A stretch of DNA of 64,000 nucleotides, taken from contig NC_134677.1 of NCBI RefSeq assembly GCF_024713945.1, positions 8,888,001-8,952,000 on the forward strand. The letters are read 5' to 3'. The notes beneath the pieces were generated by a model. The model was not told where the DNA came from, ran no database searches, and saw only the letters and a list, made by a program, of their open reading frames with translations. Shown here in pieces: positions 1-15,000 of this stretch. The DNA is from Dermatophagoides farinae. Its lineage: Eukaryota; Arthropoda; Arachnida; Sarcoptiformes; Pyroglyphidae. Positions within the stretch are counted from its first letter, which is position 1, and every line of letters begins with the position of its first letter. Position numbers and translations under genes: made by a program.

Positions 1-2532
1 GTCGATACTTGAAAACAACGTAAAAACAATGATATTATTACCTTATACGATATATATACATGATGATGATGTTGATCTTGTGATATGTAGAGTATGACCA
101 ATGAAATCATTGGTTCGTCATGCTCATTATTAATATGTAGCCAGGTTGGTTGAATTTTTTTTTTGTTTTTTGTTTTTGTAATTGGAAAATTCAGGTGTGC
201 ATTGAAAAAACCCTTTCACTGCTAATTATTTGCTTGCCATATTATAATTATTAGCCAAATCATTCCTGATCATTCACTTGGGAGAACTGAAATTTTCAAG
301 AAAAAAAAATTGATTCGTTACAATGGGGGGCACTATGGTAGTAAAATTTAATAATTTGAAAATTTGTCAAATTTTACAATTTTCTTTTTTTTTTTTTTTT
401 TGATTAATGATCTGACTTTCGGCTATTCTTTTTTTCGTTTGTCTGTTTGTTTGTTTGGTTTGGTTTAGTTTTTTTTTCTTCCATCAAATATCACGATGGA
501 TGTCCTTGTTGTTGTTGTTGTTTAGGTGATCTGTTTCATTATTTTATTTCATTTTTGATGAAAATACAATCATTATCCAACAAGTCAAGCGTAGAGAATT
601 CATTCATTCACTGTCACATCACTCAGAGATATTTATTACAATTTTTCATTGTTCATTTCACGTCAAACACACACACACACACGAAAAAAAATTTTTAGAT
701 GGCCATTATATTTAGATGTCATTTTTCTGCTCTCTGTACATTATTACATGTATATTTACGGCTGATGGGACACATTTGTTATGTATTTATCAAGAAAAAA
801 AATTCCATCATATTCAGGTAAACTATAGGTGTTCACTACATTTGTTTTGATATTTTCAAATGGCAAAAAAACCACATTATTGTTGTTGTTGTTGTTGGCA
901 ATCTCATCATCATCATCTATATCATATCTCAATTTCACTAAGCGAATAAAAAAAACAAACGACATATGTTGCATCAATGACGATGAACCAAAAAAAAGAC
1001 ATGAATATATCACCGTATGTGTTTATAGAGTTGAAAAATGGATGAAATAATAAACAGACATATTGGTGGATACAACCACCTGAATAATGTCACAATTGTT
1101 TTGTGACTATGCATATTGGTTATTATTTAAATGATTGATAATGATGATTTCCTTTGTAAATTATTATTTTTAGATTGAAACAAATGTCTTAAATTATGCA
1201 AATGAGTGTGTGTGTGTGTATGATATCAGATTTCCAAAGTTGTTGAAATCCATTACAGATTCATTTGTGTTTGTGTGTATGGAACAAATTGAGTTTTAGT
1301 ATGATAGTGATGATAATTTATTGCATGTTTTTGTTACATACCTTTTACGCACAGATGTACGTAAGATATCAAAAGTGTGGCACGTGTATTTTTTCCTCTG
1401 TTTGTGTGATATGTATGGTTTATCATGTTGTTTTATCCATCGCAGATTTGATAATAAAAATAATCATGTATATCAAATCACTTTTTATTTCTGTGTGTTC
1501 AAATGTGTACATACATATCTTGAGTGACAGATTGCGATTTTTGTTTTTGTCGAATCGAGATGTCAATCATCATTTGATGGATTCGTTTTTAATTTTTTTT
1601 TTCAAAATCTTTAATCAATTCACTCCTTGATGTTTTTTTTTTAAAAATTCCGAGTTCTTCAGGATTTTTTACATTTGATGAAATAAAATTTTTGTTGAGC
1701 ATCTCGTTCGATAAATTAAATAGATTTAATTGCATTTTTTTTCTTTATTCACTGTATCGCTATCATTTCATTATACCGAAACAAATCAATTTACCATATA
1801 ACCATGATGATGATGATCATCGTCATGATTATTAATCAAAATGACTTTTTCTGGTTGATTAACAAAAAAAAAAATAAAGATTCATTCCTTTGGTGGAAAA
1901 ATCACCCAAAATCTATGAAATGTTTATCTGTTCCAAAACGGTTAGACTGTTCTGTTACGGGTTTGTACTGTATTTATTTGTTCGAGGTTTTAATTTTAAT
2001 TTTCTTTGATTTTTTTTCCAATGCGAAATGCAGAAACAAACGAATGGACTGGACTATCGATTGAACATCATCATCATTATATGTTCTTGATCTTGATTTG
2101 TTGTTGTTTTGATGATGATAATGTTTTTTTTTTAAAAAAAAGAATTGGTATTTTTTCTTTTTTGGCTTTCTGTTAATTATTTCACATGCTGTGAATTCAT
2201 TATATATACCAACCAGCGTGTTCACCATTGACGATGGAAAAAAATTGCCTTTTTTAATGTCTCTCGTTGATGGAAGAAAATTTTTCATTTTAAATTCAAT
2301 GATAATAAATGAAATATATAAGGTGGAACATAAATAGAATTTTGATGATGATGAAATTCCATCATTTTATTTGATGATCAAGGAGAATTTGAGATTTGAA
2401 TGGAACAAATCAAATCCAAATCCCAAACTGAATTAAATTCGTTTTGTTTATGAATCAAATTGAAAATTTTAAAATTCAATCCAAAAATGAATGAATGAAT
2501 GAAAAAAAAAAATTTAAATTCACTGGATGAAT

Positions 2533-2766
2533 TTATTTGATATTTTTACACACTCTTTTCTCATTTATTCCGGATACATTGATTTTATTTCCAGCAAATT
2601 CTCTAAGAAATTCTAATTTTTTTTTGCTCCCAATTCCTTGGAGGCATGTGTACACAACATTCCGATGATCATTTAAATTGATAATAATATTTGACCATTC
2701 ACCAATGATGATAATAATGTTGTGTTCAAGCACACATATATTCAATTTATATTTTTTTGTGACCAT
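2533..2766 (-). other. Exon-like open frame, unrecognised
   Basis: A 77-residue frame whose C-terminal half is free of low complexity (NDHRNVVYTCLQGIGSKKK, then LEFLREFAGNKINVSGINEK) and ends in KNIK. An AAATAAATT follows the stop at once. Against a background where open frames are repeat translations, this composition is unusual. No homology is recognised, there is no clear partner exon, and chance remains likely. Confidence 0.15.
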
Positions 2767-4406
2767 TTAAATAGAGAATCTCCAAGAATGATGATGATGA
2801 TAATAATCATAAAAAAATATTGTATTTAGCCAATAAAATCATTGATAAAATGGTTGATGATGATCATCATTATCATCAAGCCACGAGACCTCGGTCGTTT
2901 TACGTTTATTTTTTCGCTCGATTTTCCACCATATAAATGTTTATTATTATTATTACTATGAATGGAAAGTTATCATCATCATTATCGATAAGAGAATCGT
3001 ATTTTTTGTTGTTGTTGTTGCTGTTGCTGTTGTTTCCCTTATGACCCAATCAAACCATATCGGCATTTTTGTTTCCTAACAACAAAAATTCCATTCTAGA
3101 TTCGATAAGATTTTCGAAAATGAATGGTTTCGATTTTTTTTGTTTTTCATATTTTTGCAAGTTTAAAGTTCAATATGTGTGCTTGTGTGTGTGTATGTGC
3201 ACCACACAAATCAATCCTCCAATGCCCAATGTCGATTGCAATTCATCTTTTTCTTTCTTTTTTTTCCATTTTGGTATCTCGCTCTCAGAGGATTCATTCA
3301 TTCATATAAATATTTTCCACATCATTTTTGATTTTATTTTTCTAATTTAAACTTTGAAATTTTTTATTTTTTTTTCTTATTTCTGCTTTACACCACACAT
3401 TCATGGTTATATAAGGGTTAGGCAATATAATGAAAAAAAAACCTGCAAGAAAAAAAAAACAAATTCCAAACATTTTGTTAGTGTGTGTGTGTGACATAGC
3501 CCCATTCGTATATCACTGGAATAGGAATGGCCATAAATTTTCACTTGATTCAGCAGCATTTTTTTTTCTTACCAGCCATCAATATCCACATGTTAGATGT
3601 CGATACGAATTTATATTTCCATGCATGTATATGTGTGTGTGTGTGTGAAAGCGTATCATCATCCATTTTAGTGTTTTTGTTTTTTTTTTTGCTTAGATCT
3701 TGATTTTTTTTTCGTTTTTTTTACTCACAACCACCATTATCATCATCATCATCATCGTCATTTTAATCTTATACACCCGAATTGATGGTTTTGGTTTTTT
3801 TTTTCTGATTCAAGTAAAAAGAAATTTACAATTTTTTTACGTTGGCGTTTTTTCCATTCCTTCCAATCATTGAATTGTGATTGCAAAAAATTCGCATTTT
3901 TTTTTTGTTGCCATTTTTTGTTTTTTTTTATGAATTCTTTGTTTGAGAAAGAGACAGAGAAAAAGAAAGGAGATCTCCTATCGATAGTGAAAAAAATGAC
4001 CACAATCGCGCCTTCTATCCGCCAATACTGGCAACCTCAAATTCTTTTTCTTTTTCTTTTTTTTCGAGATCATCATCATCTTCTCCAGATTATAATAACG
4101 TCGTGAAGAACGATATTTTTAATTTATTTATTGGAGAAAAAAATATACGGTATACGTGAAATTCTTCATTGTGTATTCGTGATAAATTTTGTTTGGAATT
4201 TTTTTTTCTTATCTTCACTCTTTTTTTCACTATCAAAAAATTCTCTATTCTCATTTTTGATGTAGACAATGTCAAGAAATATACGGTGAATGTTTAGTCA
4301 AGTAAAAGGTTTGACAGCGATTTCATTCATTCACATAATGTCCAATGTATATTGATTTATTGATTTTGTTTCCGCTGTTAAGCATTCAATAGTTGCTGTT
4401 TGATGT

Positions 4407-4672
4407 AACAACAACAGCAGCAGCAGCAGCAGCAAAGATTGGATCTCTAATGTGTGTGTGTGTGTGTGTGTTTAACTAATTAAAAAAAAACACAAACACA
4501 TAGATATGATATGATATGATATGATGATGTGGCTGGAGAAATAAAAAAAATTGTTTTATCTTTTAACACACACACACACACACACGATATACAACTAGAT
4601 TGAAAATTGCTAGATTGAAAAAAATCAATGTTTATCAATCATTTGATAATCAATGTGTGTGTGTGTGTGTGT
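4407..4672. repeat. Dense composite microsatellite cluster with alternating TG and CA arrays
   Basis: Within 270 bp: (AAC)n-(CAG)6 ending at 4432, (TG)10 at 4451-4470, (GATAT)4 at 4503-4522, (CA)10 at 4566-4585 and TG at 4654-4672. The TG-CA-TG order allows alternative hairpins. Confidence 0.9.
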
Positions 4673-6672
4673 ATGCTAAACCGAATACATTTTTTTGTTT
4701 TGTTTTGGTTTGTTTGTTCAATAAAAGTCAAATTCTAATTGTTTTCCAATGTTTTTCACACAAATACCAAAAAAAGGATCAAAATGTAATATTCTTTTGT
4801 TGTTGTTGTTGTTGTGTGTGTGTGTTAGCTATTTTATTTTGACGAAAATTTATTATCTATTCGATTATGATGGTGATGGGATACTGAACACACACACACA
4901 CAAACAAGAGAGAATTGGCTTTTTTCAATGTGTCAAATATTCTGCGACCAAATAGAGAAAAAAACTATTAACTTTTTTTTCGTTAGTTGGTTCAATCAAA
5001 CATGGTCCATGAATGGTAATAATAATCATTAAATTTAAATCAACTGATCCTGTTTGGTGAAAAATTATTATCATCATCATTTTCTTTTTTTTCTTTTTCG
5101 GTCAATAATGGTCTGATCACAATTCGGTAATTAGAAATTATTGACCCAATCATCATCCTTATGATGGTGATTGGGAATTTTTCGTTATTTTTTTTGGTTA
5201 TCTATTGTGTTTTATATATAATCCATGTATCCAGTTGTTTTTTTTTGGAAACTTTGACAATTTCACAGAATTTTTTTCTGATTCGAGCCAGCCACTACTA
5301 GTAGTAGTATCATTGTATAAGTTTTGTATATTTTACATTGCTATTGTGGAACACCATTCATTTTTTTTCTATTTCTATTCATCTTGTGTACATGTAATGA
5401 AATGGTGTTGTTATCTAAATTGGACATTAATTTTAAAATGTTGATGATGATGATGATGATGATCAGGTTCGGGATAATTTATGTGTTATTATTAACTCGA
5501 ATCTCTTTCTCTTATCGGTAAACATTATTTGATCATCATCATTTGACAAACAAAAATATCTCTGGTCAGCGACAAGCAAAAAAAAAAAAAAATCATCATC
5601 ATCATTAACGGTGACAATGTTGAATTTAGTTTAGTTTTTTTTCCAAATCTCTGTTGATGATGATGATGATGGTCATGGTAAATTTTTTTTTTGCTCATTG
5701 ATTACAATCTCTTCTCAAAAAAAAATAACCATTATTATTATGAAGTGCCAAATGTTGTTGGTTGATTACATCACATAACATGGTGAAATTAATTTGAAAA
5801 AATGAAAAAATTTTTATCGTAAAAAGGATTGATTTTTTTCCGATGAATTTGATCATCGATCGATCGAATGAATTCAAACAATGTAATCATTTTTAATCAT
5901 TTCTTCACACACACACACACACACATTCATCATAATCAATCTTTTTTTTGAAGAAAAAACGATGAAATTCAGGAAAAAAAATCTCAATAATTCATTTCAT
6001 TTGTTTTTTTTCCTATTTCCTTCTTCATTTTTTTTTATTCAAGATTTATGGCCATATTATTCAAAATAATTATCATTTACTTGTAAAGAAATATTTATTG
6101 CACATATGAAAATTGATATTGGCAAATTTTTCTGTTTTTTGTTTTCTTTGTTTTTTGGTTGAAAAAAATTGTTTTGAATGATTCATTTCTGGTTTCTCGA
6201 TTGGATGCAATTTTAAATCGAATTGAATTGTATCTCATGCTGTGTGTAGCACATGAACACACATCACATTCATTGATGATGATGATGGCTTTTCTCTGCT
6301 CAATGATTAATATGACTAATTAGTATTCTTTTGATGGTGTTGTTCCAGGATAAAATCTTTTTAAATTCATTGGTCAATTCATTTTAGCCATTTATAATGC
6401 TGTCTTTTTTATCTATCTATGTGTGTATGTGTGTTAATGTTTACACTTGAAAGCAAGCAATACTTATACTCAACTTGGATGATACTTGTTTTCGGACATG
6501 ATACATTGATTATTATTTGGTAGAGAATTTTTTTTTCTTTGGCTAAAGGTTTTCATATATGTCAAGAATCGTATAGTTTTATTTGGTTTGAAAAATGTCC
6601 GTTTTTCTTTCTTCTTTGTTGTTGTACATCAGCAAGTACATCTTTGCGTTTGGACACGATCTCTCGATGATA

Positions 6673-6707
6673 ACACACACACACACACACTGTTTGTGTG
6701 TGTGTGT
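6673..6707. repeat. Abutting (AC)9 and (TG)n arrays forming a hairpin
   Basis: (AC)9 at 6673-6690 is followed after four bases by a TG array at 6695-6707. The two can pair as a stem of about 13 bp or form Z-DNA-prone alternating purine-pyrimidine DNA. Confidence 0.9.
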
Positions 6708-7986
6708 ATTTATTAATTTTTCAATACAAGTATTTTAGCCATAAATTTTCAACAACAACAACAACAACTGAAGCAGCCGAAAAAACTCTTATCCTTTGAA
6801 ATGTGAAATGAAAGAAAAAACCGTTATTTTTTCTGGTTACATAACCAACACACACATAGTTTGACACTAAGCCATCGTTAAGCTTTTTTTTCTTTTTTTT
6901 TGCGATCAAATATTCTATGAACCACACAATGATGTGTGGTGATGTGTGGTCAATTTGAATTCTAGTCCACAACATGGTAAACATATCCTTGTTAGCACGC
7001 ACACACATACACACACATTATATTCTTATCTTTCACTAGAATTTTCAAAATAAAAAAATTTTCGATATCTAAAGACGGGCAATATTTCATTGTCAATTGA
7101 TCAACAATAGCAGCAACAACAACATTTGTTTTCTATTAATTATTATGCTTTTTTGCAATTTTTTTTCGTTATTCGGGTTATCATATAATCGCACTTTCTC
7201 CTCGGGTTGTAAATATGAATCATCTTGAATGTCAATCGAATAAGAAAATGGCCATTATTATTTTTAAAGATAAATCTAGCTTCTCAGATTCTTTATGAAA
7301 TATGAAGCTGGAAAGTTTTTCTTTCTCTTTTTTTTGCTTTTGTATGTTTTTACCATGTTAATAACATAGTGACATGTATATAATTCTTGTAAATAAAGAA
7401 AAAAAATGAGATAATTTTTCAGTATTCAAGAATATTCTAAACACACAAAGTCAAACTACATCAAGGACAACATTTTACACGAATATAAATGAATAACATT
7501 GTATTCATCGATATGGAATTGCCTCGATTTGATTTTCTTCGGATGAAGAGTTCAATTGTTGTATCGATTAGTTTTAATTGAAAAAAATTCACATTTTCAA
7601 ACAATTCTTATTGACAATTTATGATTATTGATTGATTAATATCTAATTGTGTTCTATTATCATCATCATTCAATTGAAACAATCAAAGAGTTGTGCATGT
7701 GTGCATACAATTAATGTTAATTATAATCAATTGATTTTAATTTCCTTTTGTTTATCTTAAATTCAAGACAATAGCAAATGGCTATGCCTGATTGATGCAC
7801 ATGATGACGATGAACCATAATGATTCTTTTTCTTTGTTTTGAAATTTTAAAATCCAATTTTTCTTATCTTCTCTAATTGGCTAATGGATTTTGTCATTTT
7901 GTTTCTTTCTCGTTTCGTTGTTCACATTTTTTTTGGACAATTACACAAATCCTGTTGATTTCAAATCCAAAAATACAACCACACTT

Positions 7987-8010
7987 CCCCTTTATATATA
8001 ATAAAAGGGG
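7987..8010. repeat. Short CCCC...GGGG hairpin
   Basis: CCCCTTTAT and ATAAAAGGGG flank a few bases; the stem is about 9 bp with one bulge. GC ends are rare in this region. Confidence 0.7.
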
Positions 8011-9377
8011 CACGTTATGTGTAATTTGTTTGTAGATTTTTTTTTTACACACAGTCAGAAAGTTGTTACAATTTTGCTTATTATTTGGTTCCACAAAATG
8101 TATCACATGTGTGTGTGTCGTTGCTGTTTGTTGAGCAAAGCAAAGAATGAATGAATGAGAAAAAAAAAAGAAAAATTACTACTCATAAATCTTGATCCAA
8201 TTTCGTTTGTTGTTGTTTTTTTTTCATTTGGCCATTTTTTTTCTTTTTGGCCAGAAAAAAAACACTACTTTTACTGATTGAAACGACGTACTGCGTGTAA
8301 AGAAATTAATTCTGTTTTTTTTCTGTTCTTGGATTAGTGTTTTAGATCGCGCCTGAATCTCGAATCGAATGAAATGAAATTTTCTAAATAAAAAAAAAAT
8401 ACTGAACTACTGACTGACGGCTGATAAAATGGACGATACGAAACTTTTTTTTATATTCCAAACATCGCTTGTGTCCAGCTACTGTCCATCTATCAATCCA
8501 TCGGTCTTTAATTCAATTTAATTTGTCTCTTGAAAAAAAAACAAACACAACACAATCAACTTTTTTTGGGGGAATAAATTGCAACTTTTGTCGTTGTTGT
8601 TGTTGTTGTTCTTGTTTGGATATAACCGAATTTTGCAATCGGATATATGTGTGTGTATGTGTGTTTTGGGTTTTTTTCTGGTATAATGTAGGAATCGAAC
8701 AATTCTCCAATTTCAATTGATCGAAAAATTGTTTTAAATTCTTCATTCATCCATCTATCGTTTCGATTGCTTGATTGTTTTTTCTCTGTTTCGTTTCGGA
8801 AGCTTTGATTAATTTGCTTGGCGCGCACACACACATACACAAACATACATCGTGTATCTACAAGACGCAATACGATGTTTTTTTTCTGTTTCATTTTAGT
8901 TTCTTGAACATTGTGAAACACACCATGATGACTAGTGTCTGTGTGTGTGTGTGTGTCATCGAAATACCAATAAAACCAGTGAGAGAAAGAGACAGACAAA
9001 TATAATGTTAGATAGATTGAATTCTTGAAGTGGATTCTTTTTTTCCCATTTTTTTCTTGCTCCAATTTAATTTAGCTAATAAATAAAATTTGACATTTGT
9101 CAATGAGAATGACAGCATCAACGACGACGACAACAACAACAACAACGCGATACGACATGAAATGAAAATTCGAATGTTGAAAAAACGCACACACACATAC
9201 CGATTCTAGTTCTAGGCCTATCGATTTTTTTTATTGCTTCATTCCATACGATCCAAATGACCAAAACTGTTTTGTATTAAGAATGATGATATAGGGACAA
9301 AGAATTCAAACGATTATAATGGATAGCTTAACGAAGAGACGAAATATTTCGAATATTTTGACGATTAAATTTTCTGT

Positions 9378-9407
9378 TCGTCGTCGTCGTCGTCGTCGTT
9401 GTTGTTG
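9378..9407. repeat. (TCG)7(TTG)3 array
   Basis: Seven TCG then three TTG units. The CpG-bearing units grade into TTG, as expected from C-to-T decay of a CpG trinucleotide repeat. Confidence 0.9.
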
Positions 9408-12000
9408 TTTTGATCGATCCATTCATTTATTTTCAAATTCCAATTGATGATGAAACTATTTTCTCGTTCATTTTATTTCAATGAGAAATTCTACAAGACA
9501 TTCGTCGTTGCACATTTATAATTATTATATTATTATTAGCCCGTTTCAAGAGAGATCAAGATCTCATACCAATCAACATTACAATGACAACGATTTTCTT
9601 TTTCTTTTTATTTTATTCTGCCATGACACAAAAAATATGAAATTGTCAAAATAAAAATGAAATAATATTCTAGTCACAAAAGTGGTTCTTTTTAATAAAC
9701 TAATATATGCCCACTAGGTTTCCATGGTTAGTCAACACAGACACACATACATGCATACAGTTCAATTCTGTCGATTGTGTGTTCATTCGATACTACAATA
9801 TGGTCCATTTTTATTTTGGCCATTCTACACGGTAAATATACATGGATCAAATTCCGTTTTATTTTTACATGTAGACAAATGATTAATTCGATTTTTCCGG
9901 TTTGGCATTTTTCTGGTGATGGTTTTTCCTTTCCAAACAAACACACACACACATAACGAAAAATGTGTGTTTTTTGTATTTTTCCGAATTCAATTCATTT
10001 AGTTTGTTTGTCGTGCGTGTGTGTGTTTGTGTGTGGAAATACAGAATTTAATTTTCAAAAAAAAAACCGTTTTAAAAAATAAATTTTTGCGAAAAATTCA
10101 TTTACACAAAATATGGCTTGAGGAAAAGCATGTGATTTGGCCATTCGAATGGCATAATTAGTGATATTTTTCCATTTGATGAAATTAATTTGGAATGAAA
10201 ACAGAATGGTATAATCTAATTATCTAGCATTTTCGTTGTCCGATTTATTGTTTATTTTGATGCTGTTATGAAAGAATTTTAAATTTTTTTTCTCATTTGC
10301 ATTTTATTTTTACCACCATTCTAATAGTTCATCATCCATGCCTATTTTGTGCTTGTATTGAACTTTGTAAGTTTGTTGAATAAACACCTAGAACCGCCCC
10401 GAATTTGTAATCAAAGTGAAAGAGGTACCCACATTACACATACATATTGAATGAGTAGTGCCATTCATCCATCTAATTTGAAGCCATCATCATCATCATT
10501 TGATTTTCGTCAAAACTGACAACAAAACAGTAATGTGAACACGCAATATCAAATAAACTGGCAGCACATATGATGATGATGATTATTATGGTCAAATTTA
10601 TATAGTGTGTAGGTATGCGCGCATATTGCTATATTTATTTGATTGAATTCCAAATTTCTAAAAAAAAAAAAATTCACTCAAGTCGAACCTGTCATTTTTA
10701 AATAAATTTAATGATGAAAATGAAGAATATACCTGTGTAAATTATGTAAATTAAGATGATTCTTATTCATGGCAACAGCAGCAAAAAAGTAGGCATGATT
10801 CTTGATGTTCAGGAACCTAGATCGATTTTTTTCTTTTGAATTTGTAATAAAAAAAATTCATTGCTCATTGATGATGATGATGACTGCTAATATTTTATCC
10901 AAAAAAAAACAGAGTCTCTAAGGAAATTTTTTTTTCTGTTTTTGTTTTTGGGGCCAATATCGATGTGTGTGTGTGCTGAAAAATAATGTATTGGCAAATT
11001 ATATATGCAAACAAGGTCAGCGTTGGGAATTTTTTTTTGTGGTTCGTTGTTCTCATTGAAAGTTTTTTTTGGCCAATTTTTTCTCTTATTTTTACAAAAA
11101 CCACAAACCAAACGAAATGGAAAAATAGACACATCCATGTACTGTGTATTGAACATTGTAAATTGGCGATTGATCGATGATCGAAAAGGAATAGTCAAAC
11201 GAATAAATGGTCAGCCAATTTGATCATTGATGTGATTTTCCAGCTCAATATTTGCATGAAAATGGCCATTAATAATTTTCATTAATAAATTCCAATGAAT
11301 GAATATATATTTAGCCAACGGCTGAATTTGTTTTGCTGTCAAATTGTCAATCATTTTTTTTTTTTTTTGATGCAATACGAAAACATTTTTTTTCAGATTA
11401 GCTAATCATTATTATTTGGGGGGTATCAGTTTTCTGTTTTTCAACCCTTTTCAGTTAATCTGATTATCTTGTATTTTTGGTTCTATATGCAAAATAAAAA
11501 TGCTGTTTATCGATACGAGATTGGAATGAAAAAAAATTGAGTTCAATTTTCCAGTATGATTTCATCATTGTGATTTTATATCATTTTTTTCGATTTATAT
11601 GCAAAAACAAAAGAAAATCTATAACCATAATAAATCATATTTTTTGACATTTTTCCTTTATTTTTTTCTCTTGCTTTACCCCACCGTATATACACCATTA
11701 GTTTTGTTTACATTGGATTTATTGCACAGGTTGTGGTTTTTTTCCAAGAATTTTATTCTTCAAATAAAGAATAAAATCATCATCATTATCATCATCAAGA
11801 GTTGATCATCAACGATAGCGATCAAGCTATCGATCCAGCCCACTCAATGAAATTCAAATTTGTCAAAAAAAAAAGAAAAGAATTTTACTATGATCAATAT
11901 TATTATGATTTCTACTATTTTCTATATTTTTTCTTCACTAGAGTTTCATTTATGAAATTGATGACATAATGAATGTCAATTTATCCTAGCCACACACACA

Positions 12001-12023
12001 ATCACAATCACAATCACAATCAC
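12001..12023. repeat. ATCACA hexamer array
   Basis: Three perfect ATCACA units and a fourth ending ATCACC, directly after a CA array. Confidence 0.9.
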
Positions 12024-15000
12024 CAGAATAATCATTATCACATAGAAAAAAAACCCAAATAAATGTTTTGTGTGATGGTTTTTTTTCTGTATTTTATTGA
12101 CTTATTTTCATTTCAGTTTGCTCCATCACCACCACCACCACCCTCCGTCTATTTTTATGGTTCTCATTACATATTCTCATTTCAACTAAAAGCGGGCGCC
12201 TCTCGTTTTGAATACAATTTTTATTATTATATTCTGTCAGTGTGTGTGTGTGTGTGTATGTGTTGACAAATTTGAATAAAAACATTCAATGAATAAGAAT
12301 TGAGCAAAAGAAAGAAAAATTGAAAATGGAAAATATTCAAAATAAAAAAAAAAATAAAACGAAAATCAGAAATGATCATCATATGTCTTTTGGCAATTGT
12401 AAAATGCAAATAATAATAATAATGATAATGATGATAATATGGGACGATCGAAACCAACCAAAAAAAAAAAACCATTTCTACAAATCGTTAGGGTCGTAGA
12501 AAATCGAAAATTCAAAACGAGACCACAATGTATGTGTGTGTGTGTGTGTGTGTCACCATAAATTTTGCCTTGGATTTTTATTATCCAAAATCATCATCAT
12601 CATCATCATAATGATCATTTATGTATTTGAATTGTTTTTTTTTTCATTCGTCGTAGTTGTCGTTGTTGTTGGAAAGAAATAAAATCATATACACCAATTA
12701 TTTGCAGCGAAAAAAAAATGAATATCAATCATCAATAATAATAAATTGAACAAATTATTGTCACGAATTGTTTTTTGTTTTGTTTATTTGTTTGTTTTTT
12801 GGTTGGTTTTTTTATTCATTATTTCAATATTCGATCTCTCCGACATTGCTAATTTGTAACCATTTGAATTGATTTGATTCGATTTTTTTTCTGTTTTGTT
12901 TTGTTTTGGAAATTGCATCCCAATTACCATGTATATGATGACTGTATGACCAATGGCTGAATGTTGACCATCATTATGTAGATCTTGTGGTTTACACACT
13001 ATAGGAATGTATATGTGCATCGTTTGCCTGATTTTTCTTTTTTTGCTCCCATTGTTTCAGATAAAATTATTCACAGTCAAATGCATCGATACATGTTCTG
13101 GTTTAGGTCGTGTATATTCAAGAAGGCAACCAGGCATGCATCATCATCATCATGAAATGATTTACAAAACAAAAAAAAAGATCTGGAATTGTTAACACTT
13201 GGCTAGGTTTTTGTTTTCTTTCTTTGTCATATTTGAACATTTAGTTTGCATTTTTTTTCTGTTGTTTTCTGGTTTTTACTATTCGATTCATTATTGAATT
13301 TTTTTTTCATTGATAATGAATTCATTTTGAAATTGACAATTGGCCAGAATCGATAGTGTGTGTGTGTGTGTGTGATTAGCGCAAAAGAAATATTTTTTTT
13401 TATTTAAAAATCTTACTGATAAGTGGTCTTTTCTTTTTGTAAATGCTGGTTATTATACTGCTATGAAAATCGAAACATGTAAACCCTACTCTTTCGAATC
13501 GAGATGAGATGATGATCCAAATGAAGAAAAAAAATCGAAAGAATCATCCAACGACGAAAAGGCTGGTATAATACTACTCTATCTCTCTCTCTCTCTGTAT
13601 GTGTTTAGATGTTTGGATGTTGTCGTTTTTAGACACGAAAACGAAAAAAAAAATCGAGAAAAAAATTCTAAGCTCAAACGAGAATTCAAAAAGAAGAAAA
13701 GAATCCAACGAAAATGAAACGAACCAGCTCTTCTAAACCAACACAGCTAAATAACAACAAGCTAGCCCTAGTGAACGTAAACGAGCACCAAACACGACAT
13801 AATGATAAATGACATTTTTTCAGTAAATGGACATCCACACACACACACAAACATAGCCAAAAAAACGCCAAACGAATTTTCGAACCAAAACTAGAACCGG
13901 CCACCAAAAACAACCAACACTAACCAAAGGCGATGCACACACGAAAATTGTACAAAAACAACAACAGCAACAACAACAACAATTTCGATCTGTTAAAGCT
14001 AGAAAAAAAGAAAGAAAAAATTAAAGCTCCCGAATTTTCGTTTGTTCATCAGACACAGATGCTATATCATAAGTGTGTGTGTGTATGTGTTTTTGGTCAT
14101 TTTTGTTAGTTTTTTTTCTTGATTAGAAAACTTTGGATCCACAATGTTAAGATTTAAAACTTGGCTCGTTTTTTTTGTTTAGTTTTGTTTTGTTTTTGGT
14201 CACCATTCACACAATTGGTGTAATGTGTGTGTGATGGGTGTAATTAGAATTAAAGTCACATAATAATAAAAAAAAGAGAGATTGGTAAGAGTAGGCGTTC
14301 ATTGAAGATTGGTTTAGCTATAGATAAAACACACTGAATTTTTTTTTCTCTTTCTCTCTCCATTCATTTTGGTTGTCCAACTTAATGAATGAAGATATTT
14401 GTTTTGCCGGCTGCTTCGGATTTTTTGGATTCTTTCGTTCTTTGCTTCGTCGTTTTTTTTCTATTCTATGCAGCAACAATTTTCCATAACACAACGGAAA
14501 AAAAACATGGCCAAATCTTATTTGATTGCATTTTTTTTCATTTCGAAAAACTTTTTTTTTCGTTACAAACTAGAGAGAAAAGTAACTCACCATGAATGTG
14601 TGTGTGTGCAGCATGATATCATGTATGTGTAACATTGACCATAACATGGAACAAATTAAATGAGAAAACACACTATTCTGGATCAAATATTCTATACATT
14701 GTCTATGGAACGAAAAAAAACCAGCCTCGAGTATTGTAATCATTGATGTGTTGTAGCAAGAAAGTTTTCTCATCTTCGCCAATAATAATGACTCATTTCA
14801 TTTCATATATAGATGGAAAATATTGGTCTCATTTTCTTTCTGGAAACGAAAAAAAAAAAATTGCCTTTGGCCACAAGCAACTACAGATGAAGAACAGAAT
14901 CAGAATTTCAATGAAAAATAAACTAGAACTAGGAATAGATAAAATAGATTTCTTCAATTATTGATATTAATCATCATCATTTTAATTAAATTCGATTGCA

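Larger units (their letters stand above)
1..8000. other. Gene-poor, repeat-rich expanse
   Basis: No gene recognised. Contents are homopolymer T/A runs and short microsatellites: CA (about 667-682), TTG (about 880-898), ATG runs near 1805 and 2790, a TTG/CTG mix near 3006-3032, a dense cluster at 4407-4672, CA at about 5905-5926 and a CA/TG inverted pair at 6673-6707. Open frames are repeat translations apart from the weak candidate at 2533-2766. Confidence 0.8.

Noticed and set aside
8556..9065. 169-codon minus-strand open frame, the longest in the gene-poor part
   Set aside because: It is made of Thr-His and Thr runs from CA and CAA arrays and Lys/Asn from poly-A; no domain-like segment and low-complexity throughout.
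10683..10700. TCGAACC resembling a tRNA B box on the minus strand
   Set aside because: The T-stem bases do not pair and no acceptor stem or A box is present.
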